Notes: generated by a model from the letters alone, not told the origin. A stretch of DNA of 64,000 bases from Streptomyces griseiscabiei (GCF_020010925.1 NZ_JAGJBZ010000001.1:310001-374000), one strand, 5' to 3'. Positions 41,787 to 50,831 are shown, counted from the stretch's first letter. Program-made: numbers and translations.

Positions 41787-41804
41787 GATCTGTGATCACA
41801 TCTT
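41787..41804. promoter_or_regulatory. 18-bp operator candidate, copy 2 (ABC importer promoter)
   Basis: GATCTGTGATCACATCTT is the exact reverse complement of the site at 40887-40904. It is 127 bases before the start of the substrate-binding protein gene, in a 262-base gap after the GntR gene. Two identical copies flanking the GntR gene indicate one regulon. Confidence 0.75.
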
Positions 41805-41930
41805 GTCAGACCATCGCGAAGGTGCGAAGTTACCTGCCATCACCGACCCCTGAGTCTTCCGGAAACAGGGCCTATGTCGGGATTCCTCCGCTCAGGCATG
41901 CAGCCAGGCATTTCAGCCACAGGGAGAGTC

Positions 41931-42887
41931 ATGGAGCGTATGCGCGACGCACGTCCGGTCCGTCTCGGGGCGATCGTCGGATCCGTCGTCCTGATCGGCG
42001 CGACGGCGGCCTGCGGGTCGTCGGCGACCACCGCCTCGTCCACCACCACCGCGGCGGACGCGGCATCGGAGAAGGTCGACTCGATCGCCGCCCTGGTCCC
42101 CAAGTCGATAGCGGAGAAAGGGACGTTGACGATCGCCGCCGCCACCTATCTGCCCGCGGTGATCGAGCCGGCCGACGGCGCGACGCCCACCGGCTGGGAC
42201 GTCGAGAACGCGCGCCGGATCGCCGCCGTGCTGGGGCTCAAGGTCAAGATCAAGATCGCGCCGTTCAACGGCATCATCGCGGGCCTCCAGGCAGGCCGCT
42301 ACGACGCCGCGACCGGGGAGATCTATGCGACACCCGAGCGCACGGCGACCGTCACGTTCGTGACCAACCACTCGTCGAGCGACGCCCTCATGGTGCCGAC
42401 CGGAAGCAGGATCACCAGCGCGGACAGCGAGACGGACCTCTGCGGTCACACGCTGGCGGCGTCCCTCGGCTCCGCCGAGGCGGCCCTGGCCGGGAAGCTC
42501 GCCAAGAAGTGCGAGAGCGCGGGCAAGGCCGTGATCACCGTCAAGACCTTCGACTCGCAGGCCAATGTGAACCTCGCTCTGCAGGGCGGCCGGGTCGACG
42601 CGGCGGTGAGCAGCGCGAGCCAGGTCGCCTATGTGATGAGCCAGACCAAGAACCAGTTCAAGCTGGTCGAGCTGCCGTGGGCCCCCAAGTACAAGACCGG
42701 TCTGGTGCTGGGCCGCCACGACGACACCGAACAGTTCGCCGAGGCGGTGCGGGCGGCCACCGACCACCTGATCGGCAACGGTGAACTGCAGGAGGTCCTC
42801 GACGAGTTCAACGCCGGGCAGGGGCTGATCAAGAAGGCCGAGATTCTTTCGTCCGCCGCCGACGGCTCCACGGGGAGCAACGGATGA
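41931..42887 (+). CDS. Polar amino acid-type ABC importer, substrate-binding lipoprotein
   Basis: A 318-residue SBP_bac_3-type protein. The signal ends in a lipobox-like ATAAC with Cys28, followed by a Ser/Thr linker. The mature domain reads GTLTIAAATYLPAVIEPADG, GWDVENARRIAAVLGL, FNGIIAGLQAGRYDAATG and AALVPKSI. This is the fold for glutamine, histidine, cystine or opine-like ligands. AGGGAGAG precedes the ATG. The permease and ATPase genes overlap behind it, so the importer is complete. The 18-bp site upstream places it with the divergent catabolic run. Confidence 0.9.
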   Translation: MERMRDARPVRLGAIVGSVVLIGATAACGSSATTASSTTTAADAASEKVDSIAALVPKSIAEKGTLTIAAATYLPAVIEPADGATPTGWDVENARRIAAVLGLKVKIKIAPFNGIIAGLQAGRYDAATGEIYATPERTATVTFVTNHSSSDALMVPTGSRITSADSETDLCGHTLAASLGSAEAALAGKLAKKCESAGKAVITVKTFDSQANVNLALQGGRVDAAVSSASQVAYVMSQTKNQFKLVELPWAPKYKTGLVLGRHDDTEQFAEAVRAATDHLIGNGELQEVLDEFNAGQGLIKKAEILSSAADGSTGSNG

Positions 42888-43900
42888 AGGCGGCCACCGC
42901 CCCCGACTCGACCCGGGTGGACGCGTCGGCCACCCCGCCCACGGACCTCGTCCGCATGCGCCACCCCGGCCGGGCCCTCTCCGCCCTGGTCGTGCTCGTC
43001 GCCGCCGCGAGTCTGGGCCAATCCGCCCTGACCAACGACAACTTCGAGTGGCCGGTCGTCAGGGAGTACCTGTTCCACCCCGAGATCATGGCCGGGCTGC
43101 GCACCACCCTGATCCTCACCGCGGTGTCCATGACGCTCGGCATCGTCCTCGGCATCGTGCTGGCCGCCTGCCGGATGTCGGAGAACCGGGTGCTGTCGTC
43201 GCTGTCGGGCGCGTATCTGTGGTTCTTCCGCGGCACACCGCTCCTCGTCCAGCTGATCTTCTGGTTCAACCTCTCGGCCCTCTACCCCCGCCTGTCCCTG
43301 GGCGTGCCGTTCGGCGGGCCCGAGATCATCGGCGCGTCCACCAACAGCGTGCTGAACCTGTGGGCCGTCGCCATCATCGGTCTGACCCTCAACGAGTCGG
43401 CCTACATGGCCGAGATCGTGCGCGGCGGTCTGCTCTCGGTGCCCCGGCACCAGAGCGAGGCGGCCGTGGCGCTCGGGATGAACCGGTGGCTGACGTTCTA
43501 CCGGGTGGTCCTGCCGCAGGCCCTGCGGGTGATCGTCCCGCCCACCGGCAATCAGGTCATCGGCATGCTCAAGCACTCCTCGCTGGTCAGCATCATCGCC
43601 CTCGCGGACCTGCTGTACTCGGCTCAGCTGATCTACTCGCAGAACTTCCGCACGATCCCGCTGCTCGTCGTGATCTCGCTCTGGTACCTGGTGTGCACCA
43701 CCGTGCTGTCCTACGCCCAGGGACACATCGAGCGTCACTACGGCCGCGGTGTCCATGTCGGCGCGCACCGGCCCGGCGGGCTCGCGAGGCTCCGCTCGCT
43801 CGGCTCCCGGGTGTCACGGCGGTCCCGGTCGACCGATTCCCCGGCACCGGCGCGACGACCCGACTCCGGCCCAACGAACGGACAGGTGAAGATCCCATGA
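42884..43900 (+). CDS. Amino acid ABC importer permease
   Basis: A 338-residue permease of the HisM/GlnP family. After a charged N-terminus there is one extra helix (ALSALVVLVAAASLGQ), then the core permease. Signature segments are LRTTLILTAVSMTLGIVLG, WFFRGTPLLVQLIFWFN, ESAYMAEIVRGGLLSVP and the ATPase-contact loop EAAVALGMNRWLTFYRVVLP. A basic, Pro/Ser-rich tail ends it. It overlaps both neighbours by 4 bases and is one of a single-permease system, so it should work as a homodimer. Confidence 0.92.
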   Translation: MKAATAPDSTRVDASATPPTDLVRMRHPGRALSALVVLVAAASLGQSALTNDNFEWPVVREYLFHPEIMAGLRTTLILTAVSMTLGIVLGIVLAACRMSENRVLSSLSGAYLWFFRGTPLLVQLIFWFNLSALYPRLSLGVPFGGPEIIGASTNSVLNLWAVAIIGLTLNESAYMAEIVRGGLLSVPRHQSEAAVALGMNRWLTFYRVVLPQALRVIVPPTGNQVIGMLKHSSLVSIIALADLLYSAQLIYSQNFRTIPLLVVISLWYLVCTTVLSYAQGHIERHYGRGVHVGAHRPGGLARLRSLGSRVSRRSRSTDSPAPARRPDSGPTNGQVKIP

Positions 43901-44703
43901 GCGCACCCGTATCCGCGCCCGGCGGCAGCGACCCCTCGATGACCGGTCCCCTCGTCCGGATCATCGACCTCCACAAGAGCTTCGGACCGGTCGAGGTGCT
44001 CAAGGGCGTCGACCTGGAGGTGCACCGCGGCCAGGTGGTCGTCATCCTCGGGCGGTCCGGCTCGGGCAAGAGCACCATGCTCCGGTGCGTCAACCACCTC
44101 GAACGGCCGTCCAGAGGCACGGTCGTCGTGGACGGCGAGGTGGTCGGTCACCGCGTCAAGGGCGACAAGCTGCACGAGCTGCCGCCGTCGGCGATCGCGA
44201 AGCAGCGCACCAGGACGGGCATGGTCTTCCAGGCCTACAACCTCTTTCCGCACATGACCGTGCTGGAGAACCTCATCGAGGCACCTCGTCGCGTCAAGGG
44301 CGTGAACAGGGCCGAGGCCGTCGCGGACGCGATGCGGGCGCTGGAGGAGGTCGGCATGGACCACAAGGCGGACGTCTACCCGGGCACGCTGTCCGGCGGC
44401 CAGCAGCAGCGGGTGGCGATCGCGCGTGCCCTGGTCATGAAGCCCAGCGTCATGCTCTTCGACGAGCCGACCTCCGCCCTGGACCCCGAACTGGTGGGTG
44501 AGGTGCTCAACGTCATGAAACGGCTGGCCACCAGCGGGATGACGATGATGGTGGTCACCCATGAGATCGGCTTCGCCCGGGGCGTCGCCGACGAGGTGGT
44601 CTTCATGTCCGAGGGCCGGCTCGTCGAGAAGGGCCCGCCGTCCCAGGTCATCGACGCCCCCGTCCACGAGGCGACCCGTGCCTTCATCGACAGCATCCTG
44701 TGA
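43897..44703 (+). CDS. Amino acid ABC importer ATP-binding protein
   Basis: A 268-residue ATPase of the GlnQ/HisP group. Walker A is LGRSGSGKSTM, Q-loop region VFQAYNLFPHMT, signature LSGGQQQRVAIARAL, Walker B VMLFDEPTSALDPE and switch His in VVTHEIGFARG. The order and spacing are complete. It powers the importer formed with the two upstream genes. A run of readable codons continues after the stop in the same frame (see the entry at 44704). Confidence 0.94.
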   Translation: MSAPVSAPGGSDPSMTGPLVRIIDLHKSFGPVEVLKGVDLEVHRGQVVVILGRSGSGKSTMLRCVNHLERPSRGTVVVDGEVVGHRVKGDKLHELPPSAIAKQRTRTGMVFQAYNLFPHMTVLENLIEAPRRVKGVNRAEAVADAMRALEEVGMDHKADVYPGTLSGGQQQRVAIARALVMKPSVMLFDEPTSALDPELVGEVLNVMKRLATSGMTMMVVTHEIGFARGVADEVVFMSEGRLVEKGPPSQVIDAPVHEATRAFIDSIL

Positions 44704-44880
44704 CGGCGGACCGTCGCGACGGCTGATCGTGGGGCACCGGTACCGAGGTTCAGGGGCCCTCGGGCAGCGGTCGGCCTCCGGAGCACCCGGCCCTCGGCGG
44801 CCCGGGCCGTCACCCGTGCCAGCGGTGCCCTGATGATCGCCATCGGTGCCTTCCTGGTGACGGAACGTCTGGCCGGCTGA
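44704..44880 (+). pseudogene. Possible C-terminal remnant of a LysE-like exporter
   Basis: After the ATPase stop the same frame stays open for 58 codons and ends AVTRASGALMIAIGAFLVTE plus RLAG. A positively charged stretch before a single hydrophobic helix at the C-terminus is how LysE/RhtB exporters end. No earlier helices are present and no start with a ribosome site is seen. It may equally be chance. Confidence 0.2.
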
Positions 44881-44960
44881 GGCCTCCGGAGAACCGGGCC
44901 ACCGCACGACCGGACGCCCGGGGAACCGCCGGCCGACGAGTGAGCAGAGTGCTCACGCTC

Positions 44961-45395
44961 TCAGTCGAGACAGAACTCGTTGCCCTCGATGTCCAGCATC
45001 ACGATGCACGACTCGTTGTACTCGTCGGCCAGCAGCACGTTCTCACGTGTCGCTCCGAGCGCGATCAGCCGATCGCACTCGGCCTGGAGCGCGGCGAGAC
45101 GTTCTTCACCCCTCAGCCCGGTGCCGACCCGCACATCGAGATGCACCCGGTTCTTGACGACCTTCCCTTCGGGAACGCGCTGGAAGTACAGCCGGGGCCC
45201 CACCCCGGTGGGGTCACCGCAGACGAACCCCGCGCCCCGGCGCTCGAGCGGCAGCGTGCGGTCGTAGTCGCCCCAGGTGGCGAACCCCTCCGGCGGCGGC
45301 GGTACGACGTACCCCAGCACCTCGCACCAGAAGCGGGCCACACGCTCGGGTTCCGCGCAGTCGAAGGTCACTTGGATCTGCCTGATCTTTGACAT
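44961..45395 (-). CDS. VOC-family (glyoxalase-like) protein
   Basis: A 144-residue single-gene glyoxalase/bleomycin-resistance-like fold of the actinobacterial glyoxalase-like group. It reads QVTFDCAEPERVARFWCEVL, then PRLYFQRVPEGKVVKNRVHL, with the last strand IVMLDIEGNEFCLD. The expected metal-ligand positions (RVHLD and EGNEF) are present. Substrate is unknown; such proteins can be lyases, dioxygenases or binding proteins. It stands alone between the ABC importer and the ABC exporter gene. Confidence 0.85.
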   Translation of the reverse strand: MSKIRQIQVTFDCAEPERVARFWCEVLGYVVPPPPEGFATWGDYDRTLPLERRGAGFVCGDPTGVGPRLYFQRVPEGKVVKNRVHLDVRVGTGLRGEERLAALQAECDRLIALGATRENVLLADEYNESCIVMLDIEGNEFCLD

Positions 45396-45423
45396 CGGCG
45401 CACCATAGCAGGGGCCCCGACGC

Positions 45424-47307
45424 TCATCTCCCGGTGCGGCTCGGTGCCGGGTCGGCCGGTCCGGGCACGGCGTCGAGTCCGGCCTCCGGGGGCGGGGAGC
45501 CGAAGGCCGGCCCGGCGCTCTCGCCGAGGAAGCCGCCCGACTGGTGCTGCCACAGCTTGGCGTAGGCGCCGTTCGCGTCGAGCAACTCCTCGTGGGAGCC
45601 CTGCTCGACGACGCTTCCGCGGTCGAGGACGACGAGGCGGTCCATCCCGGCGACGGTGCTCAGACGGTGGGCGACGACCAGGGCCGTACGTCCGTCCATC
45701 AGCCGCCACAGGGCGTCCTGGACGAGGATCTCGCTCTCCGAGTCGAGCGCGCTGGTCGCCTCGTCGAGGAGCAGGATCGGGGCGTCGCGCAGAATGGCCC
45801 TGGCGAGGGCGACCCGCTGGCGCTGGCCGCCCGAGAGTTTCACTCCCCGCTCCCCCACCAGGGTGCCGAAGCCGTCGGGGAGTTGGTCGGCGAACTCCGT
45901 GACGTGCGCGGCCTCCGCCGCGGCACGGATCTCCCGGTCGGTGGCGCCGGGCCTGGCGAAGGCGATGTTGTCGCGCAGGCTGCGGTGGAACATGGCGGGT
46001 TCCTGCGGCACGTAGGCGATCAGGGAGCGCAGGTCGCTCTGGCGCAGCCGGCTGATGTCCTGTCCGCCGATCAGGATGCGTCCGTCCTCGATGTCCGACA
46101 TCCGCAGCAGAAGCCGGGTGAGCGTGGTCTTGCCGCCGCCCGACCTGCCGACCAGACCGATACGCGCGCCCGCGGGCACGTCCAGGTCGAGCCCCCGGAA
46201 GATGGGCTTCGCGCCCGCGTGGGAGAAGGTCACCACGTCGAAGCGGACCCCGGTGTCCCGTGGTGCGAGCGGTTCGGGTTCCGCCGGGTCGAGCACGGTG
46301 GGCGGGTCCAGCAGCAGTTCGGTGAACTGCGCGGCCTCGGTCATCGAGTTCTCCAGACGCCGGTAGATCTGGTTGAACTCGAACATGATCTGGGTCGCGT
46401 TGGAGTAGTAGGTGAAGGCGACGACGATCTCCTCCACTCCCTGGCCCGAGCCGCCGAAGGCGATGGCGACCAGCAGCCCCAGCACATTGGTCAGGACGGA
46501 CATGGGGGCGATGAGGGTGTCGACGCGGAGATTGCCGTAGTCCCACGACTGCAGCGTCAGGCGCCGGGAGTCCGCGACCCGGTCGCGGTGTTCGTCGGCC
46601 TCCCGTTCCTCGGCCGCGAACGCCCGGATGGTCTCCATGTTGACGAGGCTGTCGGCGACATGGCCGGAGACCCGGGCGACCGCCGCCTCACGTTCGCTGA
46701 CGAGCCGCTGCCGGCGACGGATGAGGGGGGTCGCGGCGACCACGGTCACCAGGATCATCACCAGAAGGCCGACGACGAGCATCGGCTGATAGGTCCACAG
46801 CACGACGGCCCCGAACAGCAGGGGGACGACACTGCCCACGATCCGGAACGTCACGGTGTCGACGAAGTCCTCGAAGCGCTTGCCGAAGCTGAGCACCCGT
46901 TTGGTCAGGGAGCCCGCGAAGTTGTCGTGGAAGAACGCCGCGTCCTTGGCGAGGAGTTCGTCCATACCGCTGACATACAGGTGTTCCATGCCGAGGGCGT
47001 CGACCCGGTTCAGACAGTGCTGCCCGACCCGCCACACGACCTCGGCGAGCAGCAGCGTCACACCGAAGGCCAGCACGTACGGCAGCGCCGAGTCGAGGGT
47101 GAGACCGCCGCCGTCGGCTGCCTGTCCCGCGAGTTTGGCGATCAGCAGAGGGGCGACGTAGCGGATACCGATGTTGCCCACGGCGGGCAGCACCAGCGCG
47201 GGCAGGGCCAGTCGGCGCAGTCGCAGCAGTTCCCGGCCGTAGTGGCGCAGCGCCAGCACGACCGCGCCCCTGCCCGGCCTCGGTCCTCGTGGTTCTGAGG
47301 TCCCCAT
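45424..47307 (-). CDS. ABC exporter, fused permease and ATPase
   Basis: A 627-residue half-transporter that should dimerise. The membrane domain, about residues 30-330, has six helices (LPYVLAFGVTLLLAEVVWRV, VVPLLFGAVVLWTYQPMLVV, VLTNVLGLLVAIAFGG). The ATPase has GLVGRSGGGKTTLTRLL, VPQEPAMFHRSLRDNIAF, LSGGQRQRVALARAI, LLLDEATSALD and VVAHRLST. ATG 47307 has GGGAG at 4-base spacing. The substrate is not apparent; multidrug or peptide export is usual. No partner half-transporter gene is adjacent. Confidence 0.92.
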   Translation of the reverse strand: MGTSEPRGPRPGRGAVVLALRHYGRELLRLRRLALPALVLPAVGNIGIRYVAPLLIAKLAGQAADGGGLTLDSALPYVLAFGVTLLLAEVVWRVGQHCLNRVDALGMEHLYVSGMDELLAKDAAFFHDNFAGSLTKRVLSFGKRFEDFVDTVTFRIVGSVVPLLFGAVVLWTYQPMLVVGLLVMILVTVVAATPLIRRRQRLVSEREAAVARVSGHVADSLVNMETIRAFAAEEREADEHRDRVADSRRLTLQSWDYGNLRVDTLIAPMSVLTNVLGLLVAIAFGGSGQGVEEIVVAFTYYSNATQIMFEFNQIYRRLENSMTEAAQFTELLLDPPTVLDPAEPEPLAPRDTGVRFDVVTFSHAGAKPIFRGLDLDVPAGARIGLVGRSGGGKTTLTRLLLRMSDIEDGRILIGGQDISRLRQSDLRSLIAYVPQEPAMFHRSLRDNIAFARPGATDREIRAAAEAAHVTEFADQLPDGFGTLVGERGVKLSGGQRQRVALARAILRDAPILLLDEATSALDSESEILVQDALWRLMDGRTALVVAHRLSTVAGMDRLVVLDRGSVVEQGSHEELLDANGAYAKLWQHQSGGFLGESAGPAFGSPPPEAGLDAVPGPADPAPSRTGR

Positions 47308-47449
47308 CACACTCCCGGAGGTTCGGAAGTCGGAAGTGTCCCGTTCATGGGGGTCCGCAGTCCAGGCATTTACCGCCGAACGGCCAGAACCGGACACATC
47401 GTGTCCGGTCGGCGCGACCACCGTGCGGGCGGCGGTGGCCGACGGCGGG

Positions 47450-48028
47450 TCAGTTGTGCCGTGTGGGCCGGTAGACGAGCTCCTGGATGTGGCCGTCGAG
47501 CGTCCGCTGCTCGATCAGCTCCAGGTCGAAGTCGTCCGCTCCCCGGAAGACCGGGTCCAGTCCGGTCCGCCCGGTGATCACGGGGAACAGCGTCACCTGG
47601 ACACGGTCGACGAGACCGGCGGCCATCAGCGCCCGGTTCATCGACAGGCTGCCGTGCGAGCGCAACGGCACCTCGGACTCCTCCTTGAGCCGGGCGACGA
47701 CATCGACGGCGTCCCCGCTCACCACGCGCGCGTCGGGCCAGTCGAGGGGCTCCCGCAGCGTGGTCGACACCACCGTCGCCGGCAGGTTCACCATCCGGGT
47801 GACCCAGGGGTCGTGCACGTCGGACCGCTCGGTGCTCTCGGCCAGCATCCGCGCGAACGCCCGATGCGTGGTGGCGCCGAAGACCATCCGCTGCTCCTCG
47901 CGGTACTGGGCGAGGCGGTGGTCGAGCAGTTCGGGGCCCTGCTTGCCCCAGTAGCCGGTCCAGTCGCCGCCGGCGGCCCCGAAGCCGTCGAGGCTGGAGA
48001 AGACGTCGAAGGTGTAGGCAGCGGTCAT
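47450..48028 (-). CDS. Dihydrofolate reductase-like (RibD C-terminal domain) protein
   Basis: A 192-residue reductase-fold protein of the RibD C-terminal/DHFR family. It has FDVFSSLDGFGAAGGDWTGY at the start, GATTHRAFARM in the middle and the late motifs PLRSHGSLSMNRALMAAGLV and FPVITGRTGLDPVF. Actinobacterial members of this size are NADPH-binding with unknown substrate. ATG 48028 follows GAGGAG. The start region is preceded by direct repeats at 48061-48097. Confidence 0.85.
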   Translation of the reverse strand: MTAAYTFDVFSSLDGFGAAGGDWTGYWGKQGPELLDHRLAQYREEQRMVFGATTHRAFARMLAESTERSDVHDPWVTRMVNLPATVVSTTLREPLDWPDARVVSGDAVDVVARLKEESEVPLRSHGSLSMNRALMAAGLVDRVQVTLFPVITGRTGLDPVFRGADDFDLELIEQRTLDGHIQELVYRPTRHN

Positions 48029-48060
48029 CGGGCTCTCCTCGCATGCGGTTTTCGCGTGCC

Positions 48061-48097
48061 ACAGATTCGTGTGGCACAGATTCGCGTCACAGATTCG
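48061..48097. repeat. Direct repeats in the DHFR-like/SMI1 divergent promoter region
   Basis: ACAGATTCG occurs at 48061, 48076 and 48089 (offsets 15 and 13), mostly extended to ACAGATTCGCGT, with a partial TTCGCGTG copy at 48051. They lie 33-69 bases before the DHFR-like start. Iterated sites at such spacing are usual for an oligomeric regulator. Confidence 0.6.
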
Positions 48098-48220
48098 CGT
48101 GTCACACATATAGACCGGCGGCCACGGAAGAACTCATCGCCGGCCGAACTCCGCCCCTGCGGCGGGGCGCTCGTCCACAGGCGGCGGGCGTTGTCAGTGG
48201 CGGCTGGCAGGATCGGGTGC

Positions 48221-50101
48221 ATGACGGGGACCACGGCATTCGACTGGCAGTCCTTCCTGTTCAGGTGGAGCGGGGAGTGGGCGGACGCGCTGCCCGACGA
48301 CGGGACGCGGAGCGCGGACGACGAGGCCGCGCGGCAGGCGCGCTGGCTCGGTTTCCCGCCCGCGCCGGAGGAGCGGATCGTGGCCATGGAGGAGCGTCTC
48401 GGCCGCCGGATGCCCCCGTCGTACCGGGAGTTCCTGAAGGTCACCGACGGCTGGCGGCACGCGGGCGGGTTCGTGTGGCTGCTGGCGGGGACCCAGGACG
48501 CGCGCTGGCACGACAACGCGTCGGGTCTCGCGGACATGTACGAGGAGTTCCTCGACGAGGACGCCGGGCCCGAGGAGCGGGTCGAGGTGGACATCTGGCG
48601 GCGCGGGCTGCAGCTCGACGTGGAGTCCGACATCACCCATGTCCTCATGGACCCCGAGGACGTGGACGAGGACGGCGAGTGGGCCGTGTACACCTGGGCG
48701 AGCTGGCGGGCCGAACCACCCGAACGGCACGCGAGCTTCCGTGCGTTCATGCAGGACATGCACCGGGAGTTCCACAGCCTGGGCGGGCACCGGGGCGACG
48801 GGGAACCGGAGTTCGTCAACGACACCACCCGCGAGCTGGACGCCCGGCTGGAGGCGGGCCGGCTGGCGGCGCTCCGCGGCGACTGGGAGCGGGCCGCGCA
48901 GGCGCTGGACGAGGCCAAGAAGTACGGCAGGCCGAGGGCCGCCGGGCTGGGCGATCAGCTACGCCGTCTGCTCGGACAGACCTCGGCGGTGCACTTCGAC
49001 GGGCTGGCGAAGGACCCGGCGTACGCTCCCGAGCTGCTGCCCCCGCTGGTCGCCGAGCACGCGGCGCACTCGTACCGGGACGACTCCACGCTGACGTACC
49101 ACCTGCGGGGCGCCGACGAAGGCCTGGTGGCACGGGCGTACGCGACGCTGGACGAGGTGCGGAGCGGTGCGTACCGGTACACCGCGGCCGGACCGTTCGG
49201 GGAGGCGGTCGAGCGGGCGCGGGAGTCGGCGCGCTGGGGAGACTCCGACGGGGCCTGGCGGACGCTGATCGACGCCCTGCCCCTGTGGGAGCCGCTGGGG
49301 CCGGACCTGTTGGCGCCGCTGGGATGGGTGGCCGACCCCGTACTGGGGCCGCTGCTGACGGCGGAGCGGGGCCGCGAGCTGCTGGCCACTCCCCGAGGCG
49401 GGCAGGCGGGCCAGGCACCTCCGCCGACCGCCGGACACGACCGGGACGACCTGGCGTGGCTCGCGGAGCCGGACCCGGGCGACCAACGCACGTCCTACCG
49501 GTTCGTGCTGGTGGAGGGGGTGGCTCCGGAGGAGCTGCCCGGCCGTCTCGCGGAGGGCGGCGGGCTGAGCGACCCTCTGACCCTGTGGGAGGCGCGCCGC
49601 AAGTCGTTGGAGGGCAAGAGGGAGTTCTCGTCCTACGACGACAGGGCTCTCATGGCGGTCGGCAGGGCCGGCGCCGGCTGGAGCTTCGCGTTCGACGGCG
49701 AACCCGCCTCCTTCAGCCCGGAGCGGTTCGTCTCCCCGGCCGTGGACGCCAGCGCGGGCACCCGTGCGGTGGTGGTGTGGAGCGGCTTGCGGGCGGAGCA
49801 GAGAGGGCCCGTGTTCCATCTGTCGGTGGCGCGGGACGGCGTCGAGGAGTACGCGTTCACCTACGCGGACGGAGAGGTCCGGTCGAGCGGGGAGATACCG
49901 GGGGCACTGGATCCGGCCCGGTTCTTCGGGGCCCTGTCGGACACGACGGAACGGTCGCTGCTGGAGGCGGTGACCGCGGAGTTCGGTGTCCGAGTGCCGC
50001 GCCACGCGCTCGTGCACGGGCGGCTGCACACGTTCACCACCCGCTCCTGGACGCGTCCGCCGGGCGACGGCGAGACGTACACGGTGATCCGGGTGGGCTG
50101 A
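48221..50101 (+). CDS. SMI1/KNR4-family protein, large
   Basis: A 626-residue cytoplasmic protein. Residues about 40-190 form an SMI1/KNR4 domain: AMEERLGRRMPPSYREFLKV, TDGWRHAGGFVWLLAG and VYTWASWRAEPP. A helical repeat-like part follows, rich in LDEAKKYGRPRAAGLG. The end half has strands and VIRVG at the C-terminus with no family I know. SMI1 domains often serve as immunity proteins against polymorphic toxins, but no toxin gene is adjacent here. ATG 48221 fits the domain start; the open frame extends far upstream without coding character. Confidence 0.8.
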   Translation: MTGTTAFDWQSFLFRWSGEWADALPDDGTRSADDEAARQARWLGFPPAPEERIVAMEERLGRRMPPSYREFLKVTDGWRHAGGFVWLLAGTQDARWHDNASGLADMYEEFLDEDAGPEERVEVDIWRRGLQLDVESDITHVLMDPEDVDEDGEWAVYTWASWRAEPPERHASFRAFMQDMHREFHSLGGHRGDGEPEFVNDTTRELDARLEAGRLAALRGDWERAAQALDEAKKYGRPRAAGLGDQLRRLLGQTSAVHFDGLAKDPAYAPELLPPLVAEHAAHSYRDDSTLTYHLRGADEGLVARAYATLDEVRSGAYRYTAAGPFGEAVERARESARWGDSDGAWRTLIDALPLWEPLGPDLLAPLGWVADPVLGPLLTAERGRELLATPRGGQAGQAPPPTAGHDRDDLAWLAEPDPGDQRTSYRFVLVEGVAPEELPGRLAEGGGLSDPLTLWEARRKSLEGKREFSSYDDRALMAVGRAGAGWSFAFDGEPASFSPERFVSPAVDASAGTRAVVVWSGLRAEQRGPVFHLSVARDGVEEYAFTYADGEVRSSGEIPGALDPARFFGALSDTTERSLLEAVTAEFGVRVPRHALVHGRLHTFTTRSWTRPPGDGETYTVIRVG

Positions 50102-50118
50102 CAGGCCCCCTTGGCCGG

Positions 50119-50724
50119 TCAGGCGTCCGGTGCCGTGGCCCGGAGGCCCGCGAGGACCACGGCGACGATGCGTTCCGCGTCCGCGCGGGTGAACGGGCGG
50201 ACGCCGCGGTTGACGATGAGGTGCACCGGGCCGGAGATCATCTCACCGAGGAAGGAGCTGTCGACCGGGGGGAGTTCACCCCGGTCGACCGCGGTGTCCA
50301 CGCGACGCCGCATCGCGGCCACGCGCTGATCGAGGATCTTGGTCAGTGCCTCGACGGTGGGGCTGTGACGGGCGGGCTGTAGCGCCTGTTCGAGAGTCTG
50401 GCCGAACGGCGTCCCCAGGCCGCCGGCGAGGGCCAGCAGGAAGTCCACCAGATCGCGGTGGATGTCGCCCGTGTCGGCGACCGAGGCGAGATCCTCGGCG
50501 TACCGCACCAGGGCTTCGACGACCAGTTCCTCACGATCGGGCCAGTTGCGGTAGACGCTGGTCCGGTGCACGCCGGCGAACTCGGCGACCTCCTCGTAGC
50601 GGAAGCCCGCGATGCCGTCGCGCGCCACGAGTTCGACGGTCGCGGCGAGGATCTGCGCCCTCACGCGCGCGGTACGGCCACCCGGGCGCCGCGCGGCCGG
50701 CCGGTCAGCGGTCCCGTCGGCCAT
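50119..50724 (-). CDS. TetR-family transcriptional regulator
   Basis: About 201 residues. The DNA-binding domain reads AQILAATVELVARDGIAGFR then YEEVAEFAGVHRTSVYRNWP, a standard TetR helix-turn-helix. The C-terminal helical domain carries MISGPVHLIVNRGVRPFT. It diverges from a flavin monooxygenase-exporter pair, and the 148-base gap holds an inverted repeat, so it is likely the repressor of that pair. It converges on the SMI1 gene with 17 bases between. Confidence 0.9.
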   Translation of the reverse strand: MADGTADRPAARRPGGRTARVRAQILAATVELVARDGIAGFRYEEVAEFAGVHRTSVYRNWPDREELVVEALVRYAEDLASVADTGDIHRDLVDFLLALAGGLGTPFGQTLEQALQPARHSPTVEALTKILDQRVAAMRRRVDTAVDRGELPPVDSSFLGEMISGPVHLIVNRGVRPFTRADAERIVAVVLAGLRATAPDA

Positions 50725-50831
50725 CGCCGCGCTCACCTTCTGTTCTCTGCTCGGGTGCCGATTGTCGCCAGGGGCGGCGGCGCGGTGCAAGCCGATGGGG
50801 CGTTGCGGTACGGGCGGTTCATGCGTACGCT

